Below, one piece after another: positions 44,509 to 54,865 of a stretch of DNA of 64,000 nucleotides; within the stretch, counting starts at the first letter, position 1; every line of letters begins with the position of its first letter. Position numbers and translations under genes: made by a program. The notes under the pieces were generated by a model. It saw nothing but the letters and a program-made list of their open reading frames with translations, did not search any database and was not told the DNA's origin. This stretch comes from Rhizomys pruinosus (lineage: Eukaryota; Chordata; Mammalia; Rodentia; Spalacidae): positions 4,542,238 to 4,606,237 of the forward strand of contig VZQC01011939.1 in NCBI GenBank assembly GCA_009823505.1. The letters are read 5' to 3'.

Positions 44509-44724
44509 GAACCTGAAGAGATGCCTCAGCAGTTAAGAGCACTGGCTTCTCTTGTGGGGGACCCAGATTCTGTTCCCAGCACCCACCTAGTGGCTCACAA
44601 CCATCCAGTTCCATGGGACATGATGCCTTCTTCTGGTCTCCATGGGCATTGCATGCTTGTGGTACACATTCACACACCCAAACAAAATATCCATATGCAT
44701 AAAATAAAAATAAAGAAATCTTCT
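44509..44724 (+). mobile_element. B2/B3-type SINE, old
   Basis: CTGAAGAGATGCCTCAGCAGTTAAGAGC head, CACCCACCTAGTGGCTCACAACC, then TCTTCTGGTCTCCATGGGC and an ACATAAAAT-type tail. The body is shortened to CATCCAGTTCCATGGGACATG. Confidence 0.85.
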
Positions 44725-45004
44725 AGGAAATATCAATTAAAACAGAGCATATACATCAACCATAGCTTAGTTGATTATTATGGTTATCTAGTACTGCGTC
44801 CTGTGTGAGATTGTCTATGCCACACTTTTCTCAAGCAGTGAACTTGTGCACCTGGCCTGCTCTATCACATTGCTGAGGATGTACAAAGATGGTAGGGAGT
44901 TCTCAGCTCTGTTATAATCTTGTGGAATCAGCATCATGAGTACCTGTAGTCTGTTGCTCACCACCTTAATATGGTACTTGACTCTATGGATGTGTTTGTG
45001 TTTA

Positions 45005-45085
45005 AAATATGACATGAAGTTGGGAGGGTTAGGAAAGGTAGATATGATCAAAATACATTGTATACATGCATGAAATTTTCAAAGC
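45005..45085 (+). repeat. L1 3' terminus fragment (Lx-like)
   Basis: 'GACATGAAGTTGGGAGGGTTAGG' then 'ATATGATCAAAATACATTGTATACATGCATGAAATTTTCAAAGC' matches the last 80 bp of rodent L1 3' UTRs. Confidence 0.65.
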
Positions 45086-46372
45086 TTTTTTGAAAAAAGG
45101 AATATGAAAAACTCAAACCTAAAATCAAGTATCTTAGCTCCCACAAATATCTCATTCTGAAACTCAATCCTATAGAAAGTATAAACAAAACTCAATTGTC
45201 TGGAAAATAAAGATGACATTTCTATCTTCACAGTTTTAACGTTCCTGAAAGGCTATTTACGTATATTGTTGAGCTTATTGCATCTATTAATATGATCTTA
45301 AACAAATCTGGAAATTTCACAGACATCAGCAACTTTAGTAAAGCTAAACACAAAAGCCAGAGAAGAAATGAGGAGTCAGGGCAGGAACGAGGATGCGTCC
45401 CTATGGAAGCCAGAAGTCTAAGATCTGAAACTACACATGGAGCGAAAAGCAGGACAATGCCAGTCTCCCAGCAGTGTTTCTAAGACTTGTCTTCACTTTA
45501 GAGTAATATTTCAGGAGATTTAGGGTATTACACAGCGTTCTGGCTATCATTTCCCATCTCATCTGTGTTGTTTGATTGTTTTTATAATGTTTATGTTTTG
45601 TTTATATAAAATACTGAAGTTATTAAGATTTTCTGAATCAAAAATGAACATTTCTGTATAAGTCTGGCTTCTCTAGAGAAGTGTACTAGTAAGAAAGCGA
45701 TTAAGCGACTGAATGGATGACTGAAGGATTCTGAGAATAGACTCATGGGCTCACGGGTGCTGCCATAGCCAGGACCAAATATCAATAAGCTGGAGTCTGG
45801 GGATAGCCAGTAATGTGAATTCCACTTCCCATCTGAGGCCAGGGCGGAAGACAAATCGCCCCCCTCCCCCACCACTGGAAGACAGGCCATGAAAGAGCAG
45901 AGCTCCTTCTAGCTAAGCCCCCAGTTAGATGATCGCCGTCCACATTGGGAGAGCCCCCCTCCCCCGATTTACTCAGTCTGTCTACTCTAACACCATTCCC
46001 CACTAGAAAAGCTTAAAATCCTTACACTTTTATCTGCCACCCTATAACCTTGGCACATGAACTTGACTGTGAGCTCTACCAACAGCACTCTTGACTCTGT
46101 TTCAGAGTACACTACAGAAGGCCCCCTGCGGCTGCCCCTTCCAAGTGCCCATCCAGACTTTGGGTGAGCACCTGGTCTGGCCCCTGGCTCCTGGCAGATG
46201 TGGACCTTTCAAAATCAGACCTGTGATTGGCATTTTCCTAGTCTGCTTCCACCTCTCTTTTGTATTAACTAGATATCTGTCTTCTGAAGACCAGAACTGT
46301 AAATACTTTTGTCTTTCTTTAATAGACTATAGGAGTTCCAACTGTCTGAGAAGAACCACTGAGCATGCAATC
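45086..46372. other. Unassigned sequence
   Basis: No gene recognised. Two C-runs (45859-45870 and 45955-45966) are notable. 45650-45700 ('GTCTGGCTTCTCTAGAGAAG') might be the edge of an ancient repeat. Confidence 0.4.
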
Positions 46373-46857
46373 TTACCTTGGCCTAGCAGTTCCATGAAAG
46401 CAGCAGGAGTCTCACCCTGGCCCAGCAGTTTCATGAAAGCAGCAGGAGTCTCACCCTGGCTCAGCAGTTCCATGAAAGAAACAGGAGTCTCACCCTGGCC
46501 CAGCAGTTCCATGAAAGAAGCAGGAGTCTCACCCTGGCCCAGCAGTTCCATGAAAGAAGCAGGAGTCTCACCCTGGCCCAGCAGTTCCATGAAAGAAGCA
46601 GGAGTCTCGCCCTGGCCCAGCAGTTCCATGAAAGAGGCAGGAGTCTCACCCTGGCCCAGCAGTTCCATGAAAGAGGCAGGAGTCTCACCCTGGCCCAGCA
46701 GTTCCATGAAAGAGGCAGGAGTCTCACCTTGGCCCAGCAGTTCCATGAAGAAGCAGGAGTCTCACTCTGGCCCAGCAGTTCCATGAAAGAAGCAGGAGTC
46801 TCGCCCTGGCCCAGCAGTTCCATGAAAGAAGCAGGAGTCTCACCCTGGCCTGAGGGA
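46373..46857 (+). repeat. Minisatellite 3: 39-bp units
   Basis: About 12 copies of a 39-bp unit built on GGCCCAGCAGTTCCATGAAAG and AAGCAGGAGTCTCACCCT. As 39 is divisible by three, both strands read as repeated 13-residue peptides (MELLGQGETPASF on the minus strand); this is not evidence for a gene. One unit near 46748 has lost a base and breaks the frame. A CTCGCCC variant marks units near 46606 and 46801, suggesting block duplication. Confidence 0.97.
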
Positions 46858-47929
46858 AGAGATGGACAAGTGACCCGAGTCAGAATTTCATGATCTCGTC
46901 AGGACAGTGGCCAGAATGCCTTGGTGGTTCTCCTGCCTCTAATCGCCTCTTGCTAGGCAACAGGGACCTGGCCATCTAACTAAAGTATAGATTAGCTCAT
47001 GTACCCATCTCACAGAGACCTGGCACCTATAGGATAGATTAGCCCATGTTACCCTCCAACTGAGACCTTGGACCTTATTCCAAGACAGAGGATGTCTCCT
47101 TGTCACTACCACCAGAAACAAACCCAGCTCCAAAGCTGTGGCCTCCCAGGTCCTGTGCAGTCTGCCCACCCCACCTTCAGCTGCCTACCTGTCAGACCCT
47201 ATCCTCAGCCCACCTCCCCTACATAGCACAAGCTGCTACCCAAACATGCCACAAGGGTTATTAGGTCTCAGCCTGGAAGCCCTGACCCCCGATTCTTCAC
47301 TCACTGAAATTATTCATCTACATTGGGTAACGACCTAATGTTCTCTCCCCATAGAATCTGCCTGTTTCCCTATGTAACAAGCCACCCTTCCCACACTGAC
47401 AGGCAGCTTACCTAGACCTCATTGAGAATGATATCCCCAAACCTCAGTCCTCCCCTGAGCACCCCTAACCACCCAGCATTACAACTCCCACTAAAGCTCA
47501 CATCACCACAGTCCTTGGCACAGACTGGGCAGTCAAGAAAAAATTATCTTCTGGATTCAGTTCCGAAAGAAAGAATTTGATCTGCATGCCAACCTATATA
47601 AAGGGTCTAGGAATCTCAAATGTCCTTATTCCTGCCATGTGCATCTAGACAAGGCATTTGCCACTTTGTTCTTTAAGTTACATACAAACCAGAATCCAGA
47701 ATCCATTTGTCAATAAATTTCAGCAGTGTGAGAGGGGAGCCAACTGGGCTTCCCATAATAACCTTGAAAGGCCTGCAAACTGAAGGACAGCAAATATGTG
47801 CTTTTCTTCATTCCAACAAAGGTAACTGACTAGAGAGAGGGTGATTGGGAGAAGGCAGCCAGGCCGCTTCCTCACACACCTCCATCGAGGAGGGACAAGA
47901 ACAAAGCTCTGCCCACAGGGCACTGCAAT
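46858..47929. other. Unassigned sequence
   Basis: No gene recognised. Related phrases with GATTAGCTCATGT (46990) and GATTAGCCCATGT (47037) form a small imperfect duplication. A decayed LTR-element interior is conceivable but I found no reading frame to support it. Confidence 0.4.
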
Positions 47930-48240
47930 GCCCACTCCTCACCCCCCCCTCCTCACTGCAGTGTGCTGGGAGGGAGCCGCGCTCTAATTGCAGCCATATC
48001 AATCAAAGGGACTGCAGACGGCAGACAGCCTTCTCTGGCTGGAGTTAATTAGAACACTGGCATTTCCCAGACTGTCAGCATAATGAATGCCTAGGAAGAG
48101 GCGCATGTAAGTCCAATGGGTAAATACAGGCTGTCAGCCTCTTCCGTGAAACACACCCAATCCTGGCAGGCTCTGTCACCTCACATGACCAAGAAGTGAC
48201 TCATAACCTCCAGACTGCAGACATGAGGCCCTGGCATGCC
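47930..48240. other. Unique segment, candidate conserved non-coding element
   Basis: Free of recognisable repeats and of long ORFs, with a cluster of sites typical of developmental enhancers: TCTAATTGC, ATCAAAGG (TCF/LEF-like, about 48002-48009), TTAATTAG (48046-48053) and ATAATGAAT. No comparison could be run, so this is a suggestion only. Confidence 0.25.
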
Positions 48241-48911
48241 CTAAGAATCACCCTACCTTCTACCTGAAATGGGAGCAGCTGAAGCCATGTTTTGCACAGC
48301 TGTAGTTTTCACGATACAGTAAATGTGTGCCAATGTTCATAAATGTGTATACTCAAACTCCATACCCACACACATCAGCCACCATGTTACTAAATTCGAG
48401 TTTCCCCTTTAGTTAGGGTCCCAGCACTGGAAGATGCTAAACTATGTGACATTTGTCTTACTGTCCCATGAGGAGAGGAAAGAGATCACTGAAAAAGTTT
48501 AAATGCTACAGCTAATATTGTCATATTAAAATTAAGAGCTTAACTGCAGACTTCTAATGCTTCAAACTCTCACTTGAGGAAAGCTCTGGAAAGGGAAATT
48601 TTCACAGCAAATGAGAACCAGTTAATGAAAGATAGACATGCTTTATAATATAGGAGGAAAAACAACCTTATTGCTTTACAGCCTCTAAACAGGCAGAAGC
48701 AAGAAGCATCCTCCAAGTCTAAAGGAGGCCATTGGGGCACACAAGTGACAGCCAACAAGCATGTTAACGTCAGATTGGTCTGCCCTGCACAGGCCTTGCA
48801 TATCACCCATAGTCATAGAACTTGCACCAGAGACATGGTGCCCAAGGGGAAGTCACCAAGCCCTCTACAAGGCTTTCTGGCCTCCTTAAAGGGTTTAAGA
48901 AGTGATACAGT
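48241..48911. other. Unassigned unique-looking sequence
   Basis: No gene, SINE or LTR recognised. Confidence 0.4.
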
Positions 48912-49058
48912 CACCAGGCAGGGTGGCGCACGCCTTTAATCCCAGCACTCAGGAGGCAGAGGCAGGTGGATCTCTGTGAATTCAAGGCTAGCCTGGTCTA
49001 CCTAGGGAGCTCCAGGCTAGGTGGGACTAAAGGGAGACCCTGTCTTCTCAAAAAGACA
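48912..49058 (+). mobile_element. B1 SINE
   Basis: CACCAGGCAGGGTGGCGCACGC head, CTTTAATCCCAGCACTCAGG, ends GGGAGACCCTGTCTTCTCAAAAAGAC. Its A-rich tail has turned into the adjoining (GAA)n. Confidence 0.93.
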
Positions 49059-49124
49059 GAAGAAGAAGAAGAAGAAGAAGAAGAAGAAGAAGAAGAAGAA
49101 GAAGAAGAAGAAGAAGGAGGAGAA

Positions 49125-49155
<31 letters not shown>

Positions 49156-49157
49156 AG
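49059..49157 (+). repeat. (GAA)n/(GAG)n microsatellite from a B1 tail
   Basis: About 20 GAA units followed by mixed GAG/GAA. Purine-only on this strand for nearly 100 bp; such tracts can form triplex structure. Confidence 0.96.
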
Positions 49158-49802
49158 ATGCAGTCTATAAGTGTGAGGAAGGTGGAGATGGAAAGCCAGA
49201 TGAGACACAGTTCTGCAGGAAAGTAAGAGTCGCCCTGGGTGGGGTGGGGACCTGGACTAAGAATGAGGAGAGTATCTAAGCACAGATGGTTCTGGTACAG
49301 GAAGCATACCATCTTGTAGAATCTGAGGATAATCACTAGCTACAGGGAAGGGCATAAGTAAGAGAGTAGAAGAAAAGGGGGCACAGAAGGAGATGAGGGC
49401 CAGGCCAGGAAAATCGGGTAAGCACAGAGAAAAAATGGAGACACTGAAAGTCTTTAAGCAAGAGAAGGTGTAAGGTCGTATTTTCATCCCAGAAATGTTG
49501 TGAAATAAACTGAACATATTTTCTTTTCACTGCCGTCATCTGTAGCTTTGCAAGTTACATTCTTTTTACTTCCATTCTGAAAATAACTTAGTGGGATATA
49601 GCTAAAATACCACACTTCATCCACTGAGAGTATGTGATGCCATAATCACAATGGAGAATCATTAGAAACATTTCCCGTAAGGTTTTAGTTTAACTGAGGC
49701 AAGGATGTCCACTCCGTTTCACACAATACTTAGAGTTCTACCAGGAGCAATCAGACACCAACAAGAAACAAAGACTCCACAAAAGACAACTGTTATTGGT
49801 AT

Positions 49803-49803
<1 letters not shown>
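49158..49803. other. Unassigned sequence
   Basis: No gene recognised; B1 and (GAA)n lie to the left, (CA)n to the right. Confidence 0.4.
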
Positions 49804-49834
<31 letters not shown>

Positions 49835-49922
49835 CACACAGACATACATATACACACATACACACTTTACACATACATACCAATATACACACATAAAACA
49901 CACACACACATACACACACAAA
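49804..49922 (+). repeat. (CA)n-rich microsatellite
   Basis: A perfect CA run at 49804-49827 followed by imperfect CA/TA repeats to about 49922. Confidence 0.93.
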
Positions 49923-49924
49923 AG

Positions 49925-50010
49925 ATAAGGAAGTGTGAGGGGAACAAGCTGGAGAAAAGGACAGGGTAATGAGGGCCAAATATGATCAAACTTCATTATA
50001 TACATGTATT
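49925..50010 (+). repeat. L1 3' terminus fragment
   Basis: 'GGGGAACAAGCTGGAG...' then 'AATATGATCAAACTTCATTATATACATGTATTAAAAT', as in rodent L1 3' ends. Confidence 0.55.
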
Positions 50011-50619
50011 AAAATAACATTCTTCACAGAAACAAACCTTAAATGTGTGCAGAGACACAAAGTCCCAAGGAGCCAAATCATCTACAGAAATACCAGAGTT
50101 TGAGGCACTGCCACTTTCAGATTTCAAATTATACTACAAAGCACTAACAATTAAAACTATATGATGTGTTCTAAACAGACACATAGACCAAGGAAACAGA
50201 ACAGAGAGCCCAGATCACAGTGTACACATATGGCCAATTAATCTTAGATAAGGCTTACTAAGAAAACATGATGCTGGGAAACTTGAGCATTCATATACCA
50301 AAAAACGAAAGTGAATCCTTATCTTACACCATTCACAAAAATCAACTCAAAGTGGAGTAAATTCCTAAACTTTGGTCCTAAAAGCATTAACTTCCCAGAG
50401 GAAAGGAAGGAACATCTCAACACTAACATCAGAAGCAATTTTTAATACAACCCTAAAAGCTCAGGCAACAAAAGCAAAATCAAATAATAGAACAAAGCAA
50501 AGCCTCTTCATGGGAAAAGAAGCAATCAGCAAAACGAAAAGGATTCCACAACGTGGAGAAACCATAGGACAGATGGGATTAATACTCAAAATACATTAAG
50601 AATACAATTCAAATGACCT

Positions 50620-50745
50620 GGGGCTAGAGAAATGACTCTGTGGTTCAGAGAGCCTGCTGTTCTTCCAGAGCACCTGAGTTTGGTTTTCAGCACCTGGGTT
50701 GGCATACACTCGCACAGACACACACGTCAATAAAAAAAGTCTTTT
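50620..50745 (+). repeat. Short B2-superfamily SINE, internally deleted
   Basis: GGGGCTAGAGAAATGACTCTGTGG head and GAGTTTGGTTTTCAGCACC, then directly a CA-rich and AATAAAAAAAG tail; the body is missing. Confidence 0.75.
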
Positions 50746-50760
50746 AAAAATGGTAATCCA

Positions 50761-51001
50761 GGGGCTGGATAGATGGCCTAGCGGTTAAGAGCGCCGACCG
50801 CTCTTACAGAGGACCCGGGTTCGATCCCTAGCACACACATGGTGGCCGAGAACCGTCTGAGACTCCAATTCCAGGAGAACTCCAGTTCCAGGGGAGTCCG
50901 ACACCCTCTTCTGACCTCCACAGCATTGCACGACACGGGTACACAGACTTGCATGCAGACAGTACATTCATACACATACAGAAATAAAATTTAAAAAATT
51001 A
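50761..51001 (+). mobile_element. Young B2/B3-type SINE (17-bp duplication, copy 5)
   Basis: GGGGCTGGATAGATGGCCTAGCGG head, B box GGGTTCGATCCCT, duplicated CTCCAATTCCAGGAGA/CTCCAGTTCCAGGGGA. AAAAATGGTAATCCA at 50746-50760 and 51002-51016 is a perfect 15-bp TSD. Confidence 0.95.
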
Positions 51002-51026
51002 AAAAATGGTAATCCAAACAGCATAA

Positions 51027-51062
<36 letters not shown>

Positions 51063-51068
51063 TATAAT
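51027..51068 (+). repeat. (AAT)n microsatellite
   Basis: About 11 AAT units followed by an imperfect stretch. Confidence 0.95.
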
Positions 51069-51089
51069 AAACAACAGACAACCACTTTG

Positions 51090-51560
51090 GGTTTTTTTAA
51101 GAGTCCACTTTACTGGAAATTTATTACAATGCCCCAACAGAGCATTGCTTCTTCTTTTCAACATCTCATTCTGCAGCATCCTTGGCCCTTTGGCTCAAAT
51201 GCCAAAGAGCCAGGTCTTGGCACCAGCCACTCAATGACTGGCGAAAGCCTTGAAGTTCTTCTCTTCCTCTGTGATGACTCTGTCTTTCTCCTTTTATAGC
51301 CATCCCAGACAGGTATCGCTAGTCCTGTGAGCTAGGTGGCCAATTTAAGTTCTTCATCAGAGACGTCTTCCTTCTTGGGTGCAGAAGGCTTCCTGGGGAA
51401 GAAGATGAGCTAAGAGTAGTACTCCTTCAGCCCATGCACATTCTTCTGTAGGGATTAAGTAGTCTGCTTCTGCCTCTTTGAGTCCATAGAGATGCTGACA
51501 GTCTGGGCCACTTTCTTATGGATGCCAGGCCCTTGTCCAGAAGCAGAAATAGATGAAATT
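51090..51560 (-). pseudogene. RPL13: RPL13 processed pseudogene, 5'-truncated
   Basis: Reads on the minus strand as the 3' part of the mRNA for large-subunit ribosomal protein eL13. Recognisable in order: GIHKKVAQTVSIS-like residues near 51528, PRKPSAPKK near 51375, a TEEEKNFKAFA stretch near 51262, then the 3' UTR with AATAAA (51118-51123, minus strand) and a short A run. Stops and frameshifts (for example TTAG within the YRSK region) rule out function. The 5' half is missing, as is common for L1-made retrocopies; it lies inside an ancient L1. Confidence 0.85.
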
Positions 51561-51759
51561 CCTCTCTGCCCCCTCCTCTGCCTGCCTGGCAGAGAATGCT
51601 TGTTTTTTTTCTAAATGGACAAATAACCAGAATAGACAATTCATCCAAAGATATAAAAGCAATCAATAAGCCTATAAAAGTCAAAGCTTCAGTGAGATAA
51701 CACCTCACCACACACCTGTCAGGATGCCCACTGTAAAAAATAAAAAGGACCTAGAGATG

Positions 51760-51984
51760 GGGGCTGGAGAAATGGCTCAGTGGTTAAGAGCACTGGCTGC
51801 TCTTGCAGAGGACCCAGGTTCAATTGCCAACACCCACATGGCAGCTAACAACTGTTTGTAGCTCTAGTTCCAGGAGAATCCAACTACCACATCTGACTCC
51901 ATGGACATTGCACCACAAGGGTATATCTACCCACACGCAGGCAATATACTCATACGCATTAAATAAATAAAACATTTTTTAAAA
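51760..51984 (+). mobile_element. B2/B3-type SINE, older subfamily
   Basis: GGGGGCTGGAGAAATGGCTCAG head, B box GGTTCAATTGCC, AGCTCTAGTTCCAGGAGAATCC body, A/T-rich tail. No 17-bp duplication. Confidence 0.9.
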
Positions 51985-52532
51985 GGCCTTGAGAGCAAAA
52001 ATGGGTCATGGGTCAGAGCATGGAGAAGAAGGAACATTTGCAAAATGTTGGTGGGCCTGTGGATTGATGCAGCCACTGTGGAAAATGGTATGGGCTTCTT
52101 AAAGAACCAAAAAAACAGAACTACCAGAAGACCCAGGAATGTCTATATATCTGTCCAAATATCACCACTATCTAATTTTGGAACACTTTCATCTCTCCGA
52201 AAAGAAAAAGAAATCTCTGAACACAGGAAAGACATGGTGGCTGGAGTGTGTGGCTGCTGGTCATGCTGATCCCTGGTCTGGAACCAGGCACTGGGCTGAG
52301 TTATAAAACTTCAAGGCCTGCCCTCAGTGACCCTCTTCCTCAAACAAGGCCACCAGGTGGGGACTAAGTATGCAATGGTGAGCCTGGGGGGTGGGGCTTT
52401 CACATTCAAACCCCAAGGGCTTCGGGCAAGGTCAAAGCATTCACAGAGTTGAAGAACATGCTCAGAATTTATTCTTTTCCTCTCCTCGCCCCAACTAACT
52501 ATCCCTACAATGTTCTCAAATAATAGCCTTTT

Positions 52533-52689
52533 TTTTTTTTGTCTTGATTTGAGACAGGGTCTCCCTGTAGCTCCAGCTGTCCTGGAACTCACTATGTAGA
52601 CCCGGCTGGCCTTGAACTCACAGAGATCCTCCTGCCTCTGCCTCCCAAGTGCTAGGATTAAAGGCATGCACCACCATACCCAGCCTTAT
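52533..52689 (-). mobile_element. B1 SINE, minus strand, with TSD
   Basis: Poly(T) then GAGACAGGGTCTCCCTGTAGC through GGATTAAAGGCATGCACCACC and CCCAGCC at the head. ATAATAGCCTTTT at 52520-52532 and 52690-52702 is a 13-bp TSD. Confidence 0.94.
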
Positions 52690-52702
52690 ATAATAGCCTT
52701 TT

Positions 52703-53261
52703 ACTAAAAGCAAGGCTTCATCTCTTTCTGGATTTCCCCTTCCTGTCTTCTAGAGTTATAGTTATTTAAGGTGACAAATGCATTCTTCCAGATCCATTCC
52801 CATTTTTAATTTGCTGAATAGTCACCCAGGGAAGACAAGAGAATGAAGGGAAGATGAAGGGGAAAAAAGAAGAAAATCAAGTTAAGAAATAAAGAAATAG
52901 AATATGGAAGGGAAGCAGGAAGCACTGGAACAGAGCAACTCAGCCCCGGAGCCCCACTCATCCTCCGAAACCCTGGGGGAGCTCAGGAGAGGCTGGGACC
53001 CCACCCCACATCCAGGAACACCAGCTATTGTAAGAAGGATAAAGGAAACAGGGACCTGTCATCTGCACTTCTGTCTCCCTGAGTGCACCCCTCCCTCTCT
53101 TCCTCCAGGCATTAATATGTGTTTTTCCAAAGAAAAATTAATGTCAAATCAGTTTCAAAAATTCTAAATTACATGAGCTAAATAGGTCACTTTCTTGTAG
53201 AACTTCACAGTTTTTCATCCTCACTGACATCGGGACAACACAGAGGGAGAAGGTGTGTGTC
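52703..53261. other. Unassigned sequence
   Basis: No gene recognised. A purine-rich stretch at 52835-52920 includes several AGAAA and GGAA phrases. Confidence 0.4.
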
Positions 53262-53557
53262 ACACTCTTTGCTATGGGCATCTGTGGCTATCCACGCTCT
53301 TTGCTACGGGCATCTATGGCTATCCACACTCTTTGCTATGGGCATCTGTGGCTATCCACGCTCTTTGTTACAGGCATCTGTGGCTATCCACGCTCTTTGC
53401 TACGGGCCTCTGTGGCTATCCACGCTCTTTGCTACGGGCATCTGTGGCTATCCACGCTCTTTGCTACGGGCCTCTGTGGCTATCCACGCTCTTTGCTACG
53501 GGCATCTGTGGCTATCCACGCTCTTTGCTATGGGCATCTGTGGCTATCCACACTCTG
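53262..53557 (+). repeat. Minisatellite 4: 32-bp units
   Basis: About nine tandem copies of a 32-bp unit built on GGCTATCCACGCTCTTTGC and TACGGGCATCTGT, with few variants (GGGCCTC, ATCCACA, TTACAGG). As 32 is not divisible by three, each frame cycles through the same 32-residue repeat, giving three overlapping open frames with the same peptide in different phase. Repeat homogeneity suggests recent expansion. Confidence 0.97.
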
Positions 53558-54454
53558 AAATGTTTTGGGAAACATTGGTCCCCATTCAGTTGATATTTAA
53601 CAGCATGCCTACCCTGCAGCATTTGCTGTGCTTCTGTGGATTCTAGAACGATTTATCAACCAGAGACTGCTTCTCATGCTTCTCCATGTCCTGCAGCTCT
53701 GGCCTAACCTCACACTCCTGGCCTCAACGAGAAGTAACTGTGTGTCTACCCCCTATAAAATCTGCAGTGAACCAGGCAACTTCCTGCTCTCAAACTTCCT
53801 CCTAGACTAGATGAGGTAATTGTGACTTCCTGGTGAAGTGACCACCTGAGGCTCTTAGAGTTTTAAGGCAACCTTTCTTTGCTCACAGGTAGGAAAATGA
53901 CCACATTGACCTTACAGAAGGTCTCCCAACTGTCGGCAGGGGACTCAACACACTCATCCAGCTTGACCCAAACATATCTTGCACTTACCAAAACATCCTC
54001 AAGGTTTGAGACAAAATGATTGAGTCTTGTAACACTGACTCAATCATTTGGCTTTAGAAGATAACCTACAACATCTTCCTACCATCCAAACATGGCACTG
54101 TTTCTTCAAAAGCAAATGGGCTCCCTGAGCCACCTCCATTCCAACTGCAGGCTTCCTCCCTCAGGTCAAAGATGTTCTAACACACCCTTCCAGCCACCAG
54201 CCACCCACCATCTTTCCTTCGTAACCCCAAGATATACAGGATCTTGTGTGATAAAGAAGAGCAAAGTGCCTTTTCCAAGAACACGAAAAATGAAAAAGAA
54301 CATGGAAGGACCACGGGACCCATAGCCTTCCCATCTACAGTCATGGCCATCTTTTATATCCCACCAACTACTGCAACTAGACCCAAGGTAATTTATTCCT
54401 CTAGAAATGCATCTTCTTCTATTGAGTCACCCACACCATTTCTCTAGCTCTTGC
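53558..54454. other. Unassigned sequence
   Basis: No gene or repeat recognised. Confidence 0.4.
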
Positions 54455-54459
54455 CACAT

Positions 54460-54865
54460 TGTTCTAGTTTGTCTTCCATTTCTGTGACAAAACACTCTGA
54501 CCGACACCAACTTGGGGAGGAAAGGGTTTATCCAGCTTACATCTCCTGGGTCATGGTTCATCACTTAGGGAGCCCAAGGCAGGAACTCAGGGCAGGAACC
54601 TGGAGGCAGGAGCTGAAGCACAGGCCATGGAAGAATGTTGTTCACTGGCTTGTTCCCCTGGCTCATGCCCAGCCTGCCTTCTTATATGGTACACAACAAC
54701 CTGCCCAGGGTGGCACTACTCATTGTAGGCTGGGCCCTCCCACACTGCTGGACAATCAAGACAATACTCCACAGATGTGGCCACAGGCCAATCCAATGGA
54801 GCCAATTCCCCAATTGAGGCTCCCTCAACCCAGGTGTGTCAAGTTGACACTAAAGCTATCCAGCA
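54460..54865 (-). repeat. MaLR LTR, 3' LTR of the element
   Basis: Minus-strand order: TGCTGGATAGCTTTAG start, TATA-like CATATAAG (54682-54689), and a poly(A) signal position that reads GATAAA (54527-54532), a change from AATAAA in the partner LTR. Confidence 0.88.

Larger units (their letters stand above)
50016..52265 (+). mobile_element. Ancient L1 ORF2 segment with younger insertions
   Basis: Non-open but recognisable L1 ORF2 DNA: 'CTTTCAGATTTCAAATTATACTACAAAGC', 'CCATTCACAAAAATCAACTCAAAG', 'GGGATTAATACTCAAAATAC', then, after the insertions, 'TGGACAAATAACCAGAATAGAC', 'ATGTTGGTGGGCCTGTGG' and 'TGGAAAATGGTATGGG'. Interrupted by three SINEs, an (AAT)n tract and an RPL13 retrocopy. The high divergence fits an old mammalian L1. 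Confidence 0.75.

Noticed and set aside
46091..46823. 231-codon plus-strand and 139-codon minus-strand ORFs
   Set aside because: Minisatellite with a 39-bp unit; both strands open at once, and the same unit with one base lost breaks the frame.
48966..49226. Glutamate-rich 86-codon ORF
   Set aside because: Encoded by the (GAA)n expansion of a B1 tail.
53253..53646. Three overlapping 100-129 codon ORFs
   Set aside because: Same 32-bp repeat read in three phases.
54460..54865. Possible tandem segmental duplication with 56043-56448
   Set aside because: TG...CA ends, equal length and a 5-bp TSD show paired LTRs instead.
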